64,000 nucleotides of DNA from Ideonella sp. (GTDB lineage Bacteria > Pseudomonadota > Gammaproteobacteria > Burkholderiales > Burkholderiaceae_C): positions 372,001 to 436,000 of the forward strand of contig JADKIA010000031.1 in the NCBI GenBank assembly GCA_016721465.1, in the 5' to 3' direction. A program made the position numbers and the translations under genes. A model generated the notes under the pieces. The model did no database searches. It was not told the DNA's origin and was given only the letters and a program-made list of their open reading frames with translations. Below are positions 32,477 to 40,676 of this stretch, piece by piece (positions within the stretch are counted from its first letter, which is position 1; every line of letters begins with the position of its first letter).

Positions 32477-33564
32477 CCGGGCGATTGTCCCATCGCAACC
32501 GGGTCCGGGCGACTGGTTGATTCGATGGGGGTGTTGCCACTCGCGTCCAGGCCGTTGGCCACGCGCCACGCGGGGTCGAACAAGGTGTCCTGGTAGCGCT
32601 CGCCCGAGTCGCAGATCAGCGTGACGATGCTGCCTTGCTCGCCACGCGCGGCCATTTCAGCGGCCAGCAACAGCACCCCGGCGAAGTTGGTGCCGGTGGA
32701 CGGGCCGACGCGGCGCCCCAGGCGTGCGGACAGGTCCACCGCCGCGGCAAAGCTGATGGCGTCGGGCACGCGCAGCATGCGGTCGATCACGCTGGGCACG
32801 AAGCTGGGTTCGACCCGAGGCCGGCCGATGCCCTCGACCCGGCCGCGCTCATGGCCCGTCAAGTCGCGCCGACCTTGCGCGAACGCGTCGAAGAACACCG
32901 AACGCTCAGGATCCACCACCGCCAGGTGGGTGGTGGCCAGGGCATCGCGGCGGTAGCGGATGTAGCGGCCGATGGTGGCCGACGTACCGCCGGTGCCCGC
33001 GCCGACGACGATCCAGCGCGGCAGCGGGTGCGGCTCGTTGCGCAGCTGTGCAAAGATGCTCTCGGCGATGTTGTTGTTGCCACGCCAGTCGGTGGCCCGC
33101 TCGGCATGGGTGAACTGGTCCATGTAGTGGCCGTGCCTTTCGCGTGCCAGCTGCTCGGCGGCCGCATACACCTGTGGCGGCTCCACCTCATGGCACTGGC
33201 CGCCGAAGAACGCGATCTCTTCCAGCTTGCGCCGCGCGGTGCCGCAAGGCACCACGGCGATGAAAGGCAGGCCCAGCAGCCGGGCGAAATAGGCCTCGCT
33301 GATGGCGGTGGAGCCCGACGAGGCCTCGACAATGGTGGTGCCCGGTCCGATGTGGCCATTGCACAGCCCGTACAGGAACAGTGAGCGGGCGAGGCGGTGC
33401 TTCAGGCTGCCGGACGGGTGGGTGGACTCGTCCTTCAGGTACAGGTCAACGCCCGGGGCCTCCGTCAGTGCCAGCGGAATCAGGTGCGTGTCGGCCGAAC
33501 GTTGCGAATCCGCAGCGATGCGCTGTAGTGCCTCACCCACCCAGGCACGATAACCGGCACCCAT
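32473..33564 (-). CDS. PLP-dependent cysteine synthase-family protein, Cds1-like (putative L-cysteine desulfhydrase)
   Basis: A 363-residue fold-type II PLP enzyme. The Schiff-base Lys lies in THPSGSLKHRLARSLFLYGL, the phosphate loop is VVGAGTGGTSATIG and a substrate loop is IVEASSGSTAIS. The opening (GYRAWVGEAL...DSQRSADTHLIPLAL) and the SGSLKHRLARSLFLYALCNG-type block match what I recall of mycobacterial Cds1 better than CysK or CysM. Cds1 releases sulfide and pyruvate from cysteine. The role here is inference. The gene is coupled to the RNB nuclease downstream and follows the FabG-like gene by 4 bases. Confidence 0.8.
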   Translation of the reverse strand: MGAGYRAWVGEALQRIAADSQRSADTHLIPLALTEAPGVDLYLKDESTHPSGSLKHRLARSLFLYGLCNGHIGPGTTIVEASSGSTAISEAYFARLLGLPFIAVVPCGTARRKLEEIAFFGGQCHEVEPPQVYAAAEQLARERHGHYMDQFTHAERATDWRGNNNIAESIFAQLRNEPHPLPRWIVVGAGTGGTSATIGRYIRYRRDALATTHLAVVDPERSVFFDAFAQGRRDLTGHERGRVEGIGRPRVEPSFVPSVIDRMLRVPDAISFAAAVDLSARLGRRVGPSTGTNFAGVLLLAAEMAARGEQGSIVTLICDSGERYQDTLFDPAWRVANGLDASGNTPIESTSRPDPVAMGQSPG

Positions 33565-33568
33565 GGCA

Positions 33569-34309
33569 TCAGACGGTCATGCCGCCGGATACTTCGAGCA
33601 CGGCACCGTTCACATAGCTGGCCTCGTCGCTGGCCAGGAAGGCGTAGACGTTGGCGATCTCCTCGGGCTTGCCCAGGCGGTGCAGCGGCACCTGCTCGCG
33701 CATCTGCTGCAGCACCTTGTCGGGGATGGTGGCCAGGATCGGCGTCTCGACGAAGCCCGGGGCCACGGCGTTGACGCGGATGCCCTTGGGCCCCAGCTCG
33801 CGGCTCCAGGTCTTGGTGAAACCGATCACGCCGAACTTGCTGGCGGCATAGTTGGTCTGGCCGAAGTTGCCGTAGATGCCCACCACGCTGCTGGCGTTGA
33901 GGATCACGCCGGAGCCCTGCGCCAACATGGCGGGCAGTACCGCCTGGGTGGCGTGGAACACGCCGCGCAGGTTCACGTCGATCACCGCATCGAACTGCTC
34001 CAGCGTCATCTTCTGCAGCCGGGCATCCTTGGTGATCCCCGCGTTGTTGACCAGGACGTCGATGTGGCCGAAGTGTTCCTTCACGGCTGCGGCCATCAGG
34101 TCGAGCGCGTGCCGATCGGTGACATTCAGTGCAAAACCCATGGCCTGCGCACCGCGGGCGCGCACCATGGCCACAGCGGCATCCACCCCGTCGGGCCGAA
34201 GGTCGCAGACGACGACGACAGCACCCTCTTCGGCAAACTTCAGGACGGTGGCCAAGCCGATGCCCTGGGCGGCCCCGGTCACGATACAGACCTTGTTCTT
34301 CAATTTCAT
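33569..34309 (-). CDS. FabG-like 3-oxoacyl-ACP (acetoacetyl-CoA) reductase
   Basis: A 246-residue classical SDR. The cofactor site is VTGAAQGIGLATVLKFAEEG, with an NNAG motif (VLVNNAGIT) and the catalytic NASSVVGIYGNFGQTNYAASKFG (Ser-Tyr-Lys). The C-terminal SGGMTV is typical of FabG. Whether it acts on acyl-ACP or on acetoacetyl-CoA for polyhydroxybutyrate is not shown by the sequence; it is not next to fabD/acpP, so it is probably an accessory FabG. The ATG overlaps the yqiA stop by four bases. Confidence 0.9.
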   Translation of the reverse strand: MKLKNKVCIVTGAAQGIGLATVLKFAEEGAVVVVCDLRPDGVDAAVAMVRARGAQAMGFALNVTDRHALDLMAAAVKEHFGHIDVLVNNAGITKDARLQKMTLEQFDAVIDVNLRGVFHATQAVLPAMLAQGSGVILNASSVVGIYGNFGQTNYAASKFGVIGFTKTWSRELGPKGIRVNAVAPGFVETPILATIPDKVLQQMREQVPLHRLGKPEEIANVYAFLASDEASYVNGAVLEVSGGMTV

Positions 34310-34890
34310 GACAGTACGAACTCCAGCAAGAAGGGAAGGTGGTCTTCGAAGTCGGTGATCGAGTGGTCACTGCCTTCGAGCAGCAGCAGGCGCGCGCCCG
34401 GGTAGCGGCTTGTCATCTCGCGCCAATCGAGCACCTCGTCGCCCTTGGCGATGATGGCGGCGTAGCGCTGCGGGTGGGTGATCGAGGGCAGGTGCAGCGC
34501 CTGCAATTGCTCAAGGTACTCGGCGCGGAAGTCAAAGCGTTCCTCCGGGCGGTGGAATTGCGTTTGTTCGCCAATGTACTTGCCGAGGTCGCGTGCCGGG
34601 TCGATGGCCGGGTTGAGCAGCAGGGCCTTGCACCCCGTCGCTTCGGCCAATGCCGTGGCATAGAAGCCGCCGAGCGAGCTGCCGACCACCGCCGAAGTGT
34701 CGACCGGCCAATCGGCGGTGCCTTGGCGAATCAGCGACCAGGCCTCGCGTGGCGACGGCGGGAGCTGCGGGCACCACCAATGCACGTCGGGCCGGTTGGC
34801 CCGAAGCCATCTGGCAAGCCGCTGCGCCTTGAACGACTGCGGCGACGAGCGGAAGCCGTGCAGGTAGAGCAGGTGGGTGGCCGGTTGCAT
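34306..34890 (-). CDS. YqiA/YcfP-type alpha/beta hydrolase (esterase)
   Basis: A 194-residue small alpha/beta hydrolase. The nucleophile elbow is AVVGSSLGGFYATALA (GxSxG as GSSLGG), the oxyanion side is LLYLHGFRSSPQSFKA at the N-terminus, and the catalytic His is in EGSDHSITDF near the C-terminus, with Asp likely in KGDEVLDW. This matches E. coli YqiA, an esterase active on short acyl-CoA or palmitoyl-CoA in vitro. It follows mpl by 22 bases. Confidence 0.9.
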   Translation of the reverse strand: MQPATHLLYLHGFRSSPQSFKAQRLARWLRANRPDVHWWCPQLPPSPREAWSLIRQGTADWPVDTSAVVGSSLGGFYATALAEATGCKALLLNPAIDPARDLGKYIGEQTQFHRPEERFDFRAEYLEQLQALHLPSITHPQRYAAIIAKGDEVLDWREMTSRYPGARLLLLEGSDHSITDFEDHLPFLLEFVLS

Positions 34891-34912
34891 GGCGGTGCCG
34901 ACTGGGTTGGCG

Positions 34913-36292
34913 CTAACCCGCCAACGAGGCGATCAATTTGTCGTGGATCCCGCCGAAGCTGCCATTGCTCATCACCAGAACGTGGTCACCCGGTCGGGCG
35001 GCCCGCACCAAGGCCATGACCAGCTTGTCGACGCTGTCGGCGACCACGGCCTGCTGGCCCATGGGGGCGAGGGCCTGGGCCGCGTCCCAGCCGTAGTTGC
35101 CCTGCAGGCAGAAGGTCAGATCGGCTTCTTCCAGCGCCCAGGGCAGTTGGGCCTTCATCTCGCCCTTCTTCATGGTGTTGGTGCGCGGCTCGAACACGGC
35201 CAGGATGCGCTGCGCGCCCACCTTGCGGCGCAGGCCGTTGATCGTGGTGCGCATGGCCGTGGGGTGGTGCGCGAAATCGTCGTAGACCCTGACGCCACGG
35301 ATTTCGCCGCGCAGCTCCAATCGGCGCCGCACGTTGGTGAAGCTGGCCAGGGCGGCCGCTGCCGCCTCGGGCGCCACGCCCGCGTGTTCTGCGGCGGCGA
35401 TGGCGGCCAGGGCGTTGAGCTGGTTGTGCTCGCCCAGTTGAGCCCAGTCGACGCGGGCGACCTTCAGGCTGCCGCGCAAGACGTCGAAGGCGTGCGGCTC
35501 GCCCCGAGCGCGCAAGGCGCCGGGCTCTTCCTTGCGTGTGCCGAAGCGCTGCAATTCGCTCCAGCAGCCTCGCGTGAGCACGCGGGCCAGGGCTTCATCG
35601 CGCGCGTTGACCACCAGGCGGCCATGGGCGGGCACGGTGCGCACCAGGTGGTGGAACTGGGTTTCGATGGCACCCAGGTCGGGGAAGATGTCGGCGTGGT
35701 CGTATTCCAGGTTGTTGAGGATCGCGGTGCGCGGCCGGTAGTGCACGAACTTGCTGCGTTTGTCGAAGAACGCGGTGTCGTACTCGTCGGCCTCGATGAC
35801 GAAGGGATTGCCCACGCCGCGCGGCAGCGTCGCATCCAACCGACCCAGGCGCGCGGAGATGCCGAAGTTCAGCGGCACACCGCCCACCAGAAAGCCCGGT
35901 TGCAGACCGGCGGATTCCAGGATCCAGGCCAGCATGGACGTGGTGGTGGTCTTGCCATGCGTGCCCGCCACGGCCAGCACATGACGGCCGGCGAGCACGT
36001 GTTCGGCCAGCCACTGCGGGCCGCTGGTGTAGGGGGCACTGGCGTCGAGCAGCGCCTCCATCAGCGGGTTGCCGCGGGTCACCACGTTGCCGATCACATA
36101 CAGGTCGGGCGCCAGCTTCAGTTGATCGGGCGACCAGCCTTCCACCAATTCGATGCCCAGCGCACGCAACTGGTCGCTCATGGGCGGATAGACATTGGCA
36201 TCGCAACCGGTGACCCGGTGGCCGGCCTCGCAGGCGATCGCGGCGAGCCCGCCCATGAAGGTCCCGCAGATGCCGAGGATGTGGATGTGCAT
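34913..36292 (-). CDS. mpl: UDP-N-acetylmuramate:L-alanyl-gamma-D-glutamyl-meso-diaminopimelate ligase
   Basis: A 459-residue Mur ligase homologue that recycles cell-wall tripeptide by joining it to UDP-MurNAc. N-terminal HIHILGICGTFMGGLAAIA, ATP loop VAGTHGKTTTTSMLAW, and the DDFAHHPTAMRTTI of the Mur central/C-terminal domain are all present. The residues VGGVPLNFGISARLG are typical of Mpl rather than MurC. The periplasmic/cytosolic recycling route complements the glmU, slt and mtgA genes in the window. Confidence 0.96.
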   Translation of the reverse strand: MHIHILGICGTFMGGLAAIACEAGHRVTGCDANVYPPMSDQLRALGIELVEGWSPDQLKLAPDLYVIGNVVTRGNPLMEALLDASAPYTSGPQWLAEHVLAGRHVLAVAGTHGKTTTTSMLAWILESAGLQPGFLVGGVPLNFGISARLGRLDATLPRGVGNPFVIEADEYDTAFFDKRSKFVHYRPRTAILNNLEYDHADIFPDLGAIETQFHHLVRTVPAHGRLVVNARDEALARVLTRGCWSELQRFGTRKEEPGALRARGEPHAFDVLRGSLKVARVDWAQLGEHNQLNALAAIAAAEHAGVAPEAAAAALASFTNVRRRLELRGEIRGVRVYDDFAHHPTAMRTTINGLRRKVGAQRILAVFEPRTNTMKKGEMKAQLPWALEEADLTFCLQGNYGWDAAQALAPMGQQAVVADSVDKLVMALVRAARPGDHVLVMSNGSFGGIHDKLIASLAG

Positions 36293-36349
36293 GGCTGAAG
36301 GCAGTGAATGGCAGAACGGCCGAGCGGGCGGGACCGGGTGACCTGGCCT

Positions 36350-37183
36350 TCAGGCCTCAAAGCTTTGACGGGCGGCCCAGTCCTGACCGGGTGCCAGGGT
36401 CACCGGCCGGTCGATGGCCGCAGCTTCGACGCACAGCATGCGCAGCCAATCGTTGTCGGGCAGGTCTGGCAAGGCGGCCGCCTTGGTCGGGCCGGGGTTC
36501 CACACCACCACGTCGGGGAAGCCCTCGGCCTCGATGGTCATGCGCCCCATGGCCGTCGACAGCGTCAGCGGTGCGTCGGCATCGAAGTAGATGCGGTCGA
36601 TCTCACCGGCAAAGCTGAAGGGATCGATCTCCTGGCGGTGCTCGGCACCGGCCACGGTGTCCAGGTAGCGCACGTCGTACAGGCCGCCCAGCTTGGCGCG
36701 GCGCACGTCGTCGCAAAGCAGGTAGCTGTGCAGTGCGGCGGTGAATTCGAAGGGCGTGTCGCCGGTGTTGGTGACGGCCAGCTCCACGTCCAGCCGCAGG
36801 CCGCTCAGCACCAAGGTCAACTCGACCTCGAAGCGATGTGGCCACAGCGCGCGCGTTTGCTCGTCGTCGGCCAAGCGCAACACGCCGATGGCGGAGCCGG
36901 CGCGTTCGGCGCCCTCCACCCACTGCCAGGCCCGCGTGCGCACCAGGCCATGCGCCGGCAGCGGGCCGCGGCGGGCGAACTGCGGAAAGCAGACTGGGAT
37001 TCCGCCGCGCACGGCCTTGCCGTCAACGGCCTCGGCCGTTGGCGACACATACAGCCGCTCCTGGTCGCCGGCCGGGATCCAGGACACGATGTGCGCACCA
37101 TGCAGCAGCACCGTGGCCTCGGCCCCGTCCGGGGCGCTCAGGCGCATGGCCGGCTGGCCCAGAGCCACCACCGGCCTGATCAC
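36350..37183 (-). CDS. D-hexose-6-phosphate mutarotase (YeaD-like aldose 1-epimerase)
   Basis: A 277-residue beta-sandwich protein. Features of the YeaD branch are ATVLLHGAHIVSWIPAG near the N-terminus, AVRGGIPVCFPQFA, the catalytic His segment ALHSYLLCDD and the Glu-containing MTIEAEGFPDVVVWNPG. It should interconvert alpha and beta anomers of glucose-6-phosphate or similar sugars in central metabolism. The start overlaps the hemL stop (ATGA). No sugar operon is adjacent. Confidence 0.9.
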   Translation of the reverse strand: MIRPVVALGQPAMRLSAPDGAEATVLLHGAHIVSWIPAGDQERLYVSPTAEAVDGKAVRGGIPVCFPQFARRGPLPAHGLVRTRAWQWVEGAERAGSAIGVLRLADDEQTRALWPHRFEVELTLVLSGLRLDVELAVTNTGDTPFEFTAALHSYLLCDDVRRAKLGGLYDVRYLDTVAGAEHRQEIDPFSFAGEIDRIYFDADAPLTLSTAMGRMTIEAEGFPDVVVWNPGPTKAAALPDLPDNDWLRMLCVEAAAIDRPVTLAPGQDWAARQSFEA

Positions 37184-38469
37184 GATGCCAGTGCGCCGCG
37201 CGCGGCGGCGACCGTGGCCGCGATGTCGGCGGCCGTGTGGGCGGCGCTGACGAAGCCGGCTTCATACAGCGCTGGCGCGAGGTACACCCCGCGATCGAGC
37301 ATGCCATGGAAGAAGCGGTTGAATCGATCCTTGTCGGTGGCGAGCACCGCCGCGTAGTGCTGGGGCAAGTCGGCACTGAAGAAGAAGCCGAACATGCCGC
37401 CTTCGCTGTCGCCGACAAACGGCACGCCCGCGTCCCTGGCGGCGGCGCTGAGACCGGCAACCAGCAACTGCGTGGAAGCGCCGAGCGCTTCATAGAAGCC
37501 CGGCTTGGCAACCTCGCGCAACGTGGCCAGGCCGCAGGCGGTGGCAACCGGGTTGCCCGACAGCGTGCCGGCCTGGTAGACCGGCCCCAGCGGGGCCAGG
37601 TGCTTCATGATGTCGCGCGAGGTGCCGAAGGCGGCCAACGGCATGCCCCCGCCGATCACCTTGCCAAACACGCTGATGTCCGGCTTGAAGCCGGGGATGG
37701 CCTTGGCGTAGACACTCTGCGCGCCGCCCAGTGCCACGCGGAAGCCGGTCATGACCTCGTCGAACACGAACAGTGCGCCATGGATCGTGCAAAGTTCGCG
37801 GATGCGGCGCACGAACGGCACTTGCGCGCGCACGAAGTTCATGTTGCCGGCGATCGGCTCGATGATCACGCAGGCCAGGTCCTTGCCGTGCTCGGCGAAT
37901 GCGGCCTCGATCTGCGCAATGTTGTTGTACTCGAGCACCAGCGTGTGCTGCACGACTTCCAGTGGAACACCTGCGCTGGTGGGGAAGCCGAAGGTGGCCA
38001 GGCCCGACCCGGCCTTCACCAGCAAAGCGTCGGCATGGCCGTGGTAGCAGCCTTCGAACTTGATGATCTTGTTGCGGCCCGTGGCGCCGCGCGCCAGGCG
38101 TATGGCACTCATGCCCGCCTCGGTGCCGGACGACACCAAGCGCACCTGCTCGACGCTGGGTACCAGTCCGATGATGGCTTCGGCCAGCTCGATCTCGCGT
38201 TCGGTGGGTGCGCCGTAGCTGAAGCCTTCCAGCGCGGCCTTCTGCACGGCCTCCAGCACCGCCGGGTGGCCATGGCCCAGGATCATCGGGCCCCACGAGC
38301 CGATGTAGTCGATGTAGCGCTGACCTTCGGCGTCCCACATGTAGGGGCCCTGGGCGCGGGCGATGAAGCGCGGCGTGCCGCCCACGGCGCGAAAGGCGCG
38401 CACAGGCGAGTTGACGCCACCAGGGATGACGCGCTGGGCACGGTCGAACAGCTGTTGGTTAGTGGACAC
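37180..38469 (-). CDS. hemL: glutamate-1-semialdehyde 2,1-aminomutase
   Basis: A 429-residue PLP enzyme that makes 5-aminolevulinate from glutamate-1-semialdehyde, a committed step of heme synthesis by the C5 route. N-terminal FDRAQRVIPGGVNSPVRAF, FVSSGTEAGMSAIRLARG-like VSSGTEAGMSAIRLARGAT, and the Lys-bearing ISVFGKVIGGGMP are diagnostic. Length is normal. Its start overlaps the ThiD-like gene by 11 bases, a conserved order in betaproteobacteria. Confidence 0.97.
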   Translation of the reverse strand: MSTNQQLFDRAQRVIPGGVNSPVRAFRAVGGTPRFIARAQGPYMWDAEGQRYIDYIGSWGPMILGHGHPAVLEAVQKAALEGFSYGAPTEREIELAEAIIGLVPSVEQVRLVSSGTEAGMSAIRLARGATGRNKIIKFEGCYHGHADALLVKAGSGLATFGFPTSAGVPLEVVQHTLVLEYNNIAQIEAAFAEHGKDLACVIIEPIAGNMNFVRAQVPFVRRIRELCTIHGALFVFDEVMTGFRVALGGAQSVYAKAIPGFKPDISVFGKVIGGGMPLAAFGTSRDIMKHLAPLGPVYQAGTLSGNPVATACGLATLREVAKPGFYEALGASTQLLVAGLSAAARDAGVPFVGDSEGGMFGFFFSADLPQHYAAVLATDKDRFNRFFHGMLDRGVYLAPALYEAGFVSAAHTAADIAATVAAARGALAS

Positions 38470-39421
38470 GCCGCGGGCCCCCTTTTCCTTTGGGTTCGTT
38501 TGTTTCAGTTTCTTGCGGGAGCTCGCCTTCTGCGCCGGGTTCTTCGCCGTCTTCCGGGGGGGGCATGGCCCAGAAGAAGCGGTCCGGGATCACGCCCCCC
38601 ATGCCGGGACGAAAGCCCGAATCGAGGGCCTGGTCCATGAAGGCCAGGGCCTCGCTGACGGCTGCGTGCAGCTCGCCGCCAGCAGCCAGCAAGGCGGCCA
38701 GTGCCGCGGACAGGGTGTCCCCCGCGCCGACGAACGAGGTGTCGAACATCTCGAACTTCTCGCCGGTGAGCGCGCCTTGCGGCGAGGCCAGCACGTTGTC
38801 GATGAACTGGTCCGTGCCCTTGCTGGCGAGCATGATGCCGGTGACCAGGACGAAGCGAGTGCCGTGTTCGCCGGCCGCCACCGCCAACTCGCGCGCAGAG
38901 GGCGGGCGCTCGCTGTCCCAGTCGGGCAGCAGGAAGTCGGTGAGGGTCTTGTGGTTGCCCACCAGCACCTCGGTGGCAGGCAGGATCAACTCTCTGAAGG
39001 CCTCGAGGTAGGGCTGCGACACATCGTCGTCCAGCCAACCCAGGTTGGGCAGGTAGGACACCAGCGGCAGTTCGGGGTAGTCGGACAGGATTTCGGCCAC
39101 CGCGCCTATGGCTTCCGCACTGCCCAGGAAGCCGACCTTCCAGCCCGATACGGTGATGTCTTCCAGCACGGTGCGGGCCTGTTCGGTCACCACGTCCGCG
39201 TCGATCGGGTGCTGGTCGAAGATCTCGGCACTGTCGCGCATCAGCACGCAGGTGGTCACCGGCAAGGCGTGCGCACCCATGGCCGCCAAGGTGGCCACAT
39301 CGCCCGCCAAGCCGGCGGCACCGCTGGGATCTGCGGCATTGAAGCTCATCACGCACGCGGGCGGTGGCACGTCCTGCAGGCCTTCGGCGGCGGCTGGGCC
39401 AGCGGTTGCATCGGGGGTCAT
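38459..39421 (-). CDS. ThiD-like (phospho)hydroxymethylpyrimidine kinase-family protein with Cys-to-Asp active site
   Basis: A 320-residue ribokinase-fold protein usually called ThiD in this context. N-terminal SFNAADPSGAAGLAGDVATL corresponds to the ThiD AGSDPSGGAGIQADLKT block but with several substitutions, and the C-terminal catalytic segment is VGAGDTLSAAL (Asp235), where ThiD has GTGCTLSAA with a catalytic Cys. The Asp form resembles pyridoxal and other ribokinase-family kinases. The acidic/Gly-rich C-terminus (PPPEDGEEPGAEGEL) is low-complexity. Identification as HMP-P kinase should be treated with caution. It is coupled to hemL. Confidence 0.75.
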   Translation of the reverse strand: MTPDATAGPAAAEGLQDVPPPACVMSFNAADPSGAAGLAGDVATLAAMGAHALPVTTCVLMRDSAEIFDQHPIDADVVTEQARTVLEDITVSGWKVGFLGSAEAIGAVAEILSDYPELPLVSYLPNLGWLDDDVSQPYLEAFRELILPATEVLVGNHKTLTDFLLPDWDSERPPSARELAVAAGEHGTRFVLVTGIMLASKGTDQFIDNVLASPQGALTGEKFEMFDTSFVGAGDTLSAALAALLAAGGELHAAVSEALAFMDQALDSGFRPGMGGVIPDRFFWAMPPPEDGEEPGAEGELPQETETNEPKGKGGPRRVH

Positions 39422-39539
39422 GGTGTCCTGGGGAAGGGTCCTGACGAGGCCCTGCGCCACTTGGCACAGACCTCTAGGAAGAATTGAAGTATGTTGTGCA
39501 TGTGCCTACGGGCCCTTGTCTTTTCACTGACCCGCATGG

Positions 39540-39563
39540 CTACAATCGCAAGCTTCATTGTAG
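39540..39563. promoter_or_regulatory. inverted repeat with two facing TACAAT hexamers
   Basis: CTACAAT (39540-39546) and ATTGTAG (39557-39563) form a perfect 7-bp inverted repeat around CGCAAGCTTC. Each arm is a good -10 hexamer, one per strand, so the site could start both rubredoxin/pil (plus) and thiD-like/hemL (minus) transcripts. TTGTCT at 39516-39521 is a possible plus-strand -35 with a long 19-base spacer. A dimeric regulator site is the alternative reading. Confidence 0.45.
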
Positions 39564-39580
39564 TGACCCGACCCGACATC

Positions 39581-39754
39581 GTGACCGAATCGCGCACCTG
39601 GATGTGCCTCATCTGCGGCTGGATCTATGACGAGGCTGTGGGCGACTCCGATCATGGCATCGCGCCAGGCACCGCTTGGGCCGACATTCCGTTGAACTGG
39701 GCATGTCCTGAATGCGGTGCCCGCAAGGAAGACTTCGAGATGGTGCAAGTCTGA
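39581..39754 (+). CDS. rubredoxin
   Basis: A 57-residue mononuclear-iron electron carrier. Both CxxCG knuckles are intact: MCLICGWIYDEAVGD and WACPECGARKEDFEMV. The start is uncertain: GTG at 39581 is chosen because it gives the usual short lead before WMC; a GTG at 39563 or the ATG at 39602 are alternatives. No Shine-Dalgarno site is visible. It lies 60 bases before pilG. The rubredoxin-pilG order is widespread in Betaproteobacteria though no functional link is proven. Confidence 0.93.
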   Translation: MTESRTWMCLICGWIYDEAVGDSDHGIAPGTAWADIPLNWACPECGARKEDFEMVQV

Positions 39755-39814
39755 GCGTGGGACATTCGCCCATCCTTGTCGCGCCGTCGCACACCCTCAC
39801 CGGGAGCCGATGAG

Positions 39815-40249
39815 TTGGACCACGCTGCAGCCGAAGTGAATCTCCATGGGACGAAGGTGCTGGTCATCGACGACAGCAACACCATCCGACGCAGCGCCGA
39901 GATCTTCCTGCGCCAGGGTGGGCACGAGGTGGTGTTGGCCGAAGATGGCTTCGACGCGCTGGCCAAGGTGAACGACCACGTGCCGCAATTGATCTTCTGC
40001 GACATCCTGATGCCGCGGCTGGACGGCTATCAGACCTGCGCCATCATCAAGCGCAACCCACGGTTTGCCCATGTGCCGGTGATCATGCTGTCGTCCAAGG
40101 ACGGGCTGTTCGACAAGGCCCGTGGGCGCATGGTGGGGTCCGAGGAATACCTGACCAAGCCCTTCACCAAGGAGCAGTTGCTCCGTGCGGTTCGCGAGTT
40201 CGGGCCGGCCGCGGATGGCTCGGGCGGGTCGGCCGCACCGGCCGCCTGA
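39815..40249 (+). CDS. pilG: twitching motility response regulator PilG
   Basis: A 144-residue single-domain CheY-like receiver of the Pil-Chp system; in Pseudomonas PilG promotes pilus extension and cAMP signalling. TKVLVIDDSNTIRRSAEIFL gives the acidic pocket, LIFCDILMPRLDGYQ the phospho-acceptor Asp, MLSSKDG the Thr/Ser switch and YLTKPF the conserved Lys. A TTG at 39815 preceded by GGGAG at 8 bases is the best start; a short out-of-frame ATG overlaps. The C-terminal Gly/Ala tail is variable. Confidence 0.93.
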   Translation: MDHAAAEVNLHGTKVLVIDDSNTIRRSAEIFLRQGGHEVVLAEDGFDALAKVNDHVPQLIFCDILMPRLDGYQTCAIIKRNPRFAHVPVIMLSSKDGLFDKARGRMVGSEEYLTKPFTKEQLLRAVREFGPAADGSGGSAAPAA

Positions 40250-40286
40250 GGCCATTGCAGTGCGGTAGCGATTGGGGAACCCGACG

Positions 40287-40652
40287 ATGTCCATACACAA
40301 GATCCTGCTGGTCGATGATTCGAGGACCGAGTTGCATCACCTGTCCGAGCTGCTCACCAAGCGTGGCTACAGCGTGCGCACGGCATCCAATGGCGAAGAG
40401 GCCATGCGCCGGCTGTCGGACGAAAAGCCCGACCTCATCCTGATGGATGTGGTGATGCCCGGGCAGAACGGTTTCCAGCTCACGCGCACCATCACCCGCG
40501 ATCCGCGCTATGCGGACGTGCCGGTGATCATGTGCACGAGCAAGAATCAGGAGACCGACCGTGTCTGGGGCATGCGCCAGGGTGCCAAGGACTACGTTGT
40601 CAAGCCCGTTCAGGCCGATGACCTGATCGCCAAGATCCAGCAATTCGGCTGA
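40287..40652 (+). CDS. pilH: twitching motility response regulator PilH
   Basis: A 121-residue CheY-like receiver, 37 bases after pilG. KILLVDDSRTELHHLSELL has the Asp pair, LILMDVVMPGQNGFQ the phospho-acceptor, MCTSKNQETDRVWGMRQGAKDYVVKPV the switch residues and Lys. The NQETDxxWGxRQGA segment is diagnostic of PilH, which in Pseudomonas opposes PilG and favours retraction. The ATG at 40287 follows GGGGAA. Confidence 0.96.
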   Translation: MSIHKILLVDDSRTELHHLSELLTKRGYSVRTASNGEEAMRRLSDEKPDLILMDVVMPGQNGFQLTRTITRDPRYADVPVIMCTSKNQETDRVWGMRQGAKDYVVKPVQADDLIAKIQQFG

Positions 40653-40676
40653 CCCGGGCGTCTGCACCCACCACCC

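Noticed and set aside
34120..34310. Possible small plus-strand protein opposite fabG.
   Set aside because: Antisense to the conserved FabG N-terminus and without any start signal.
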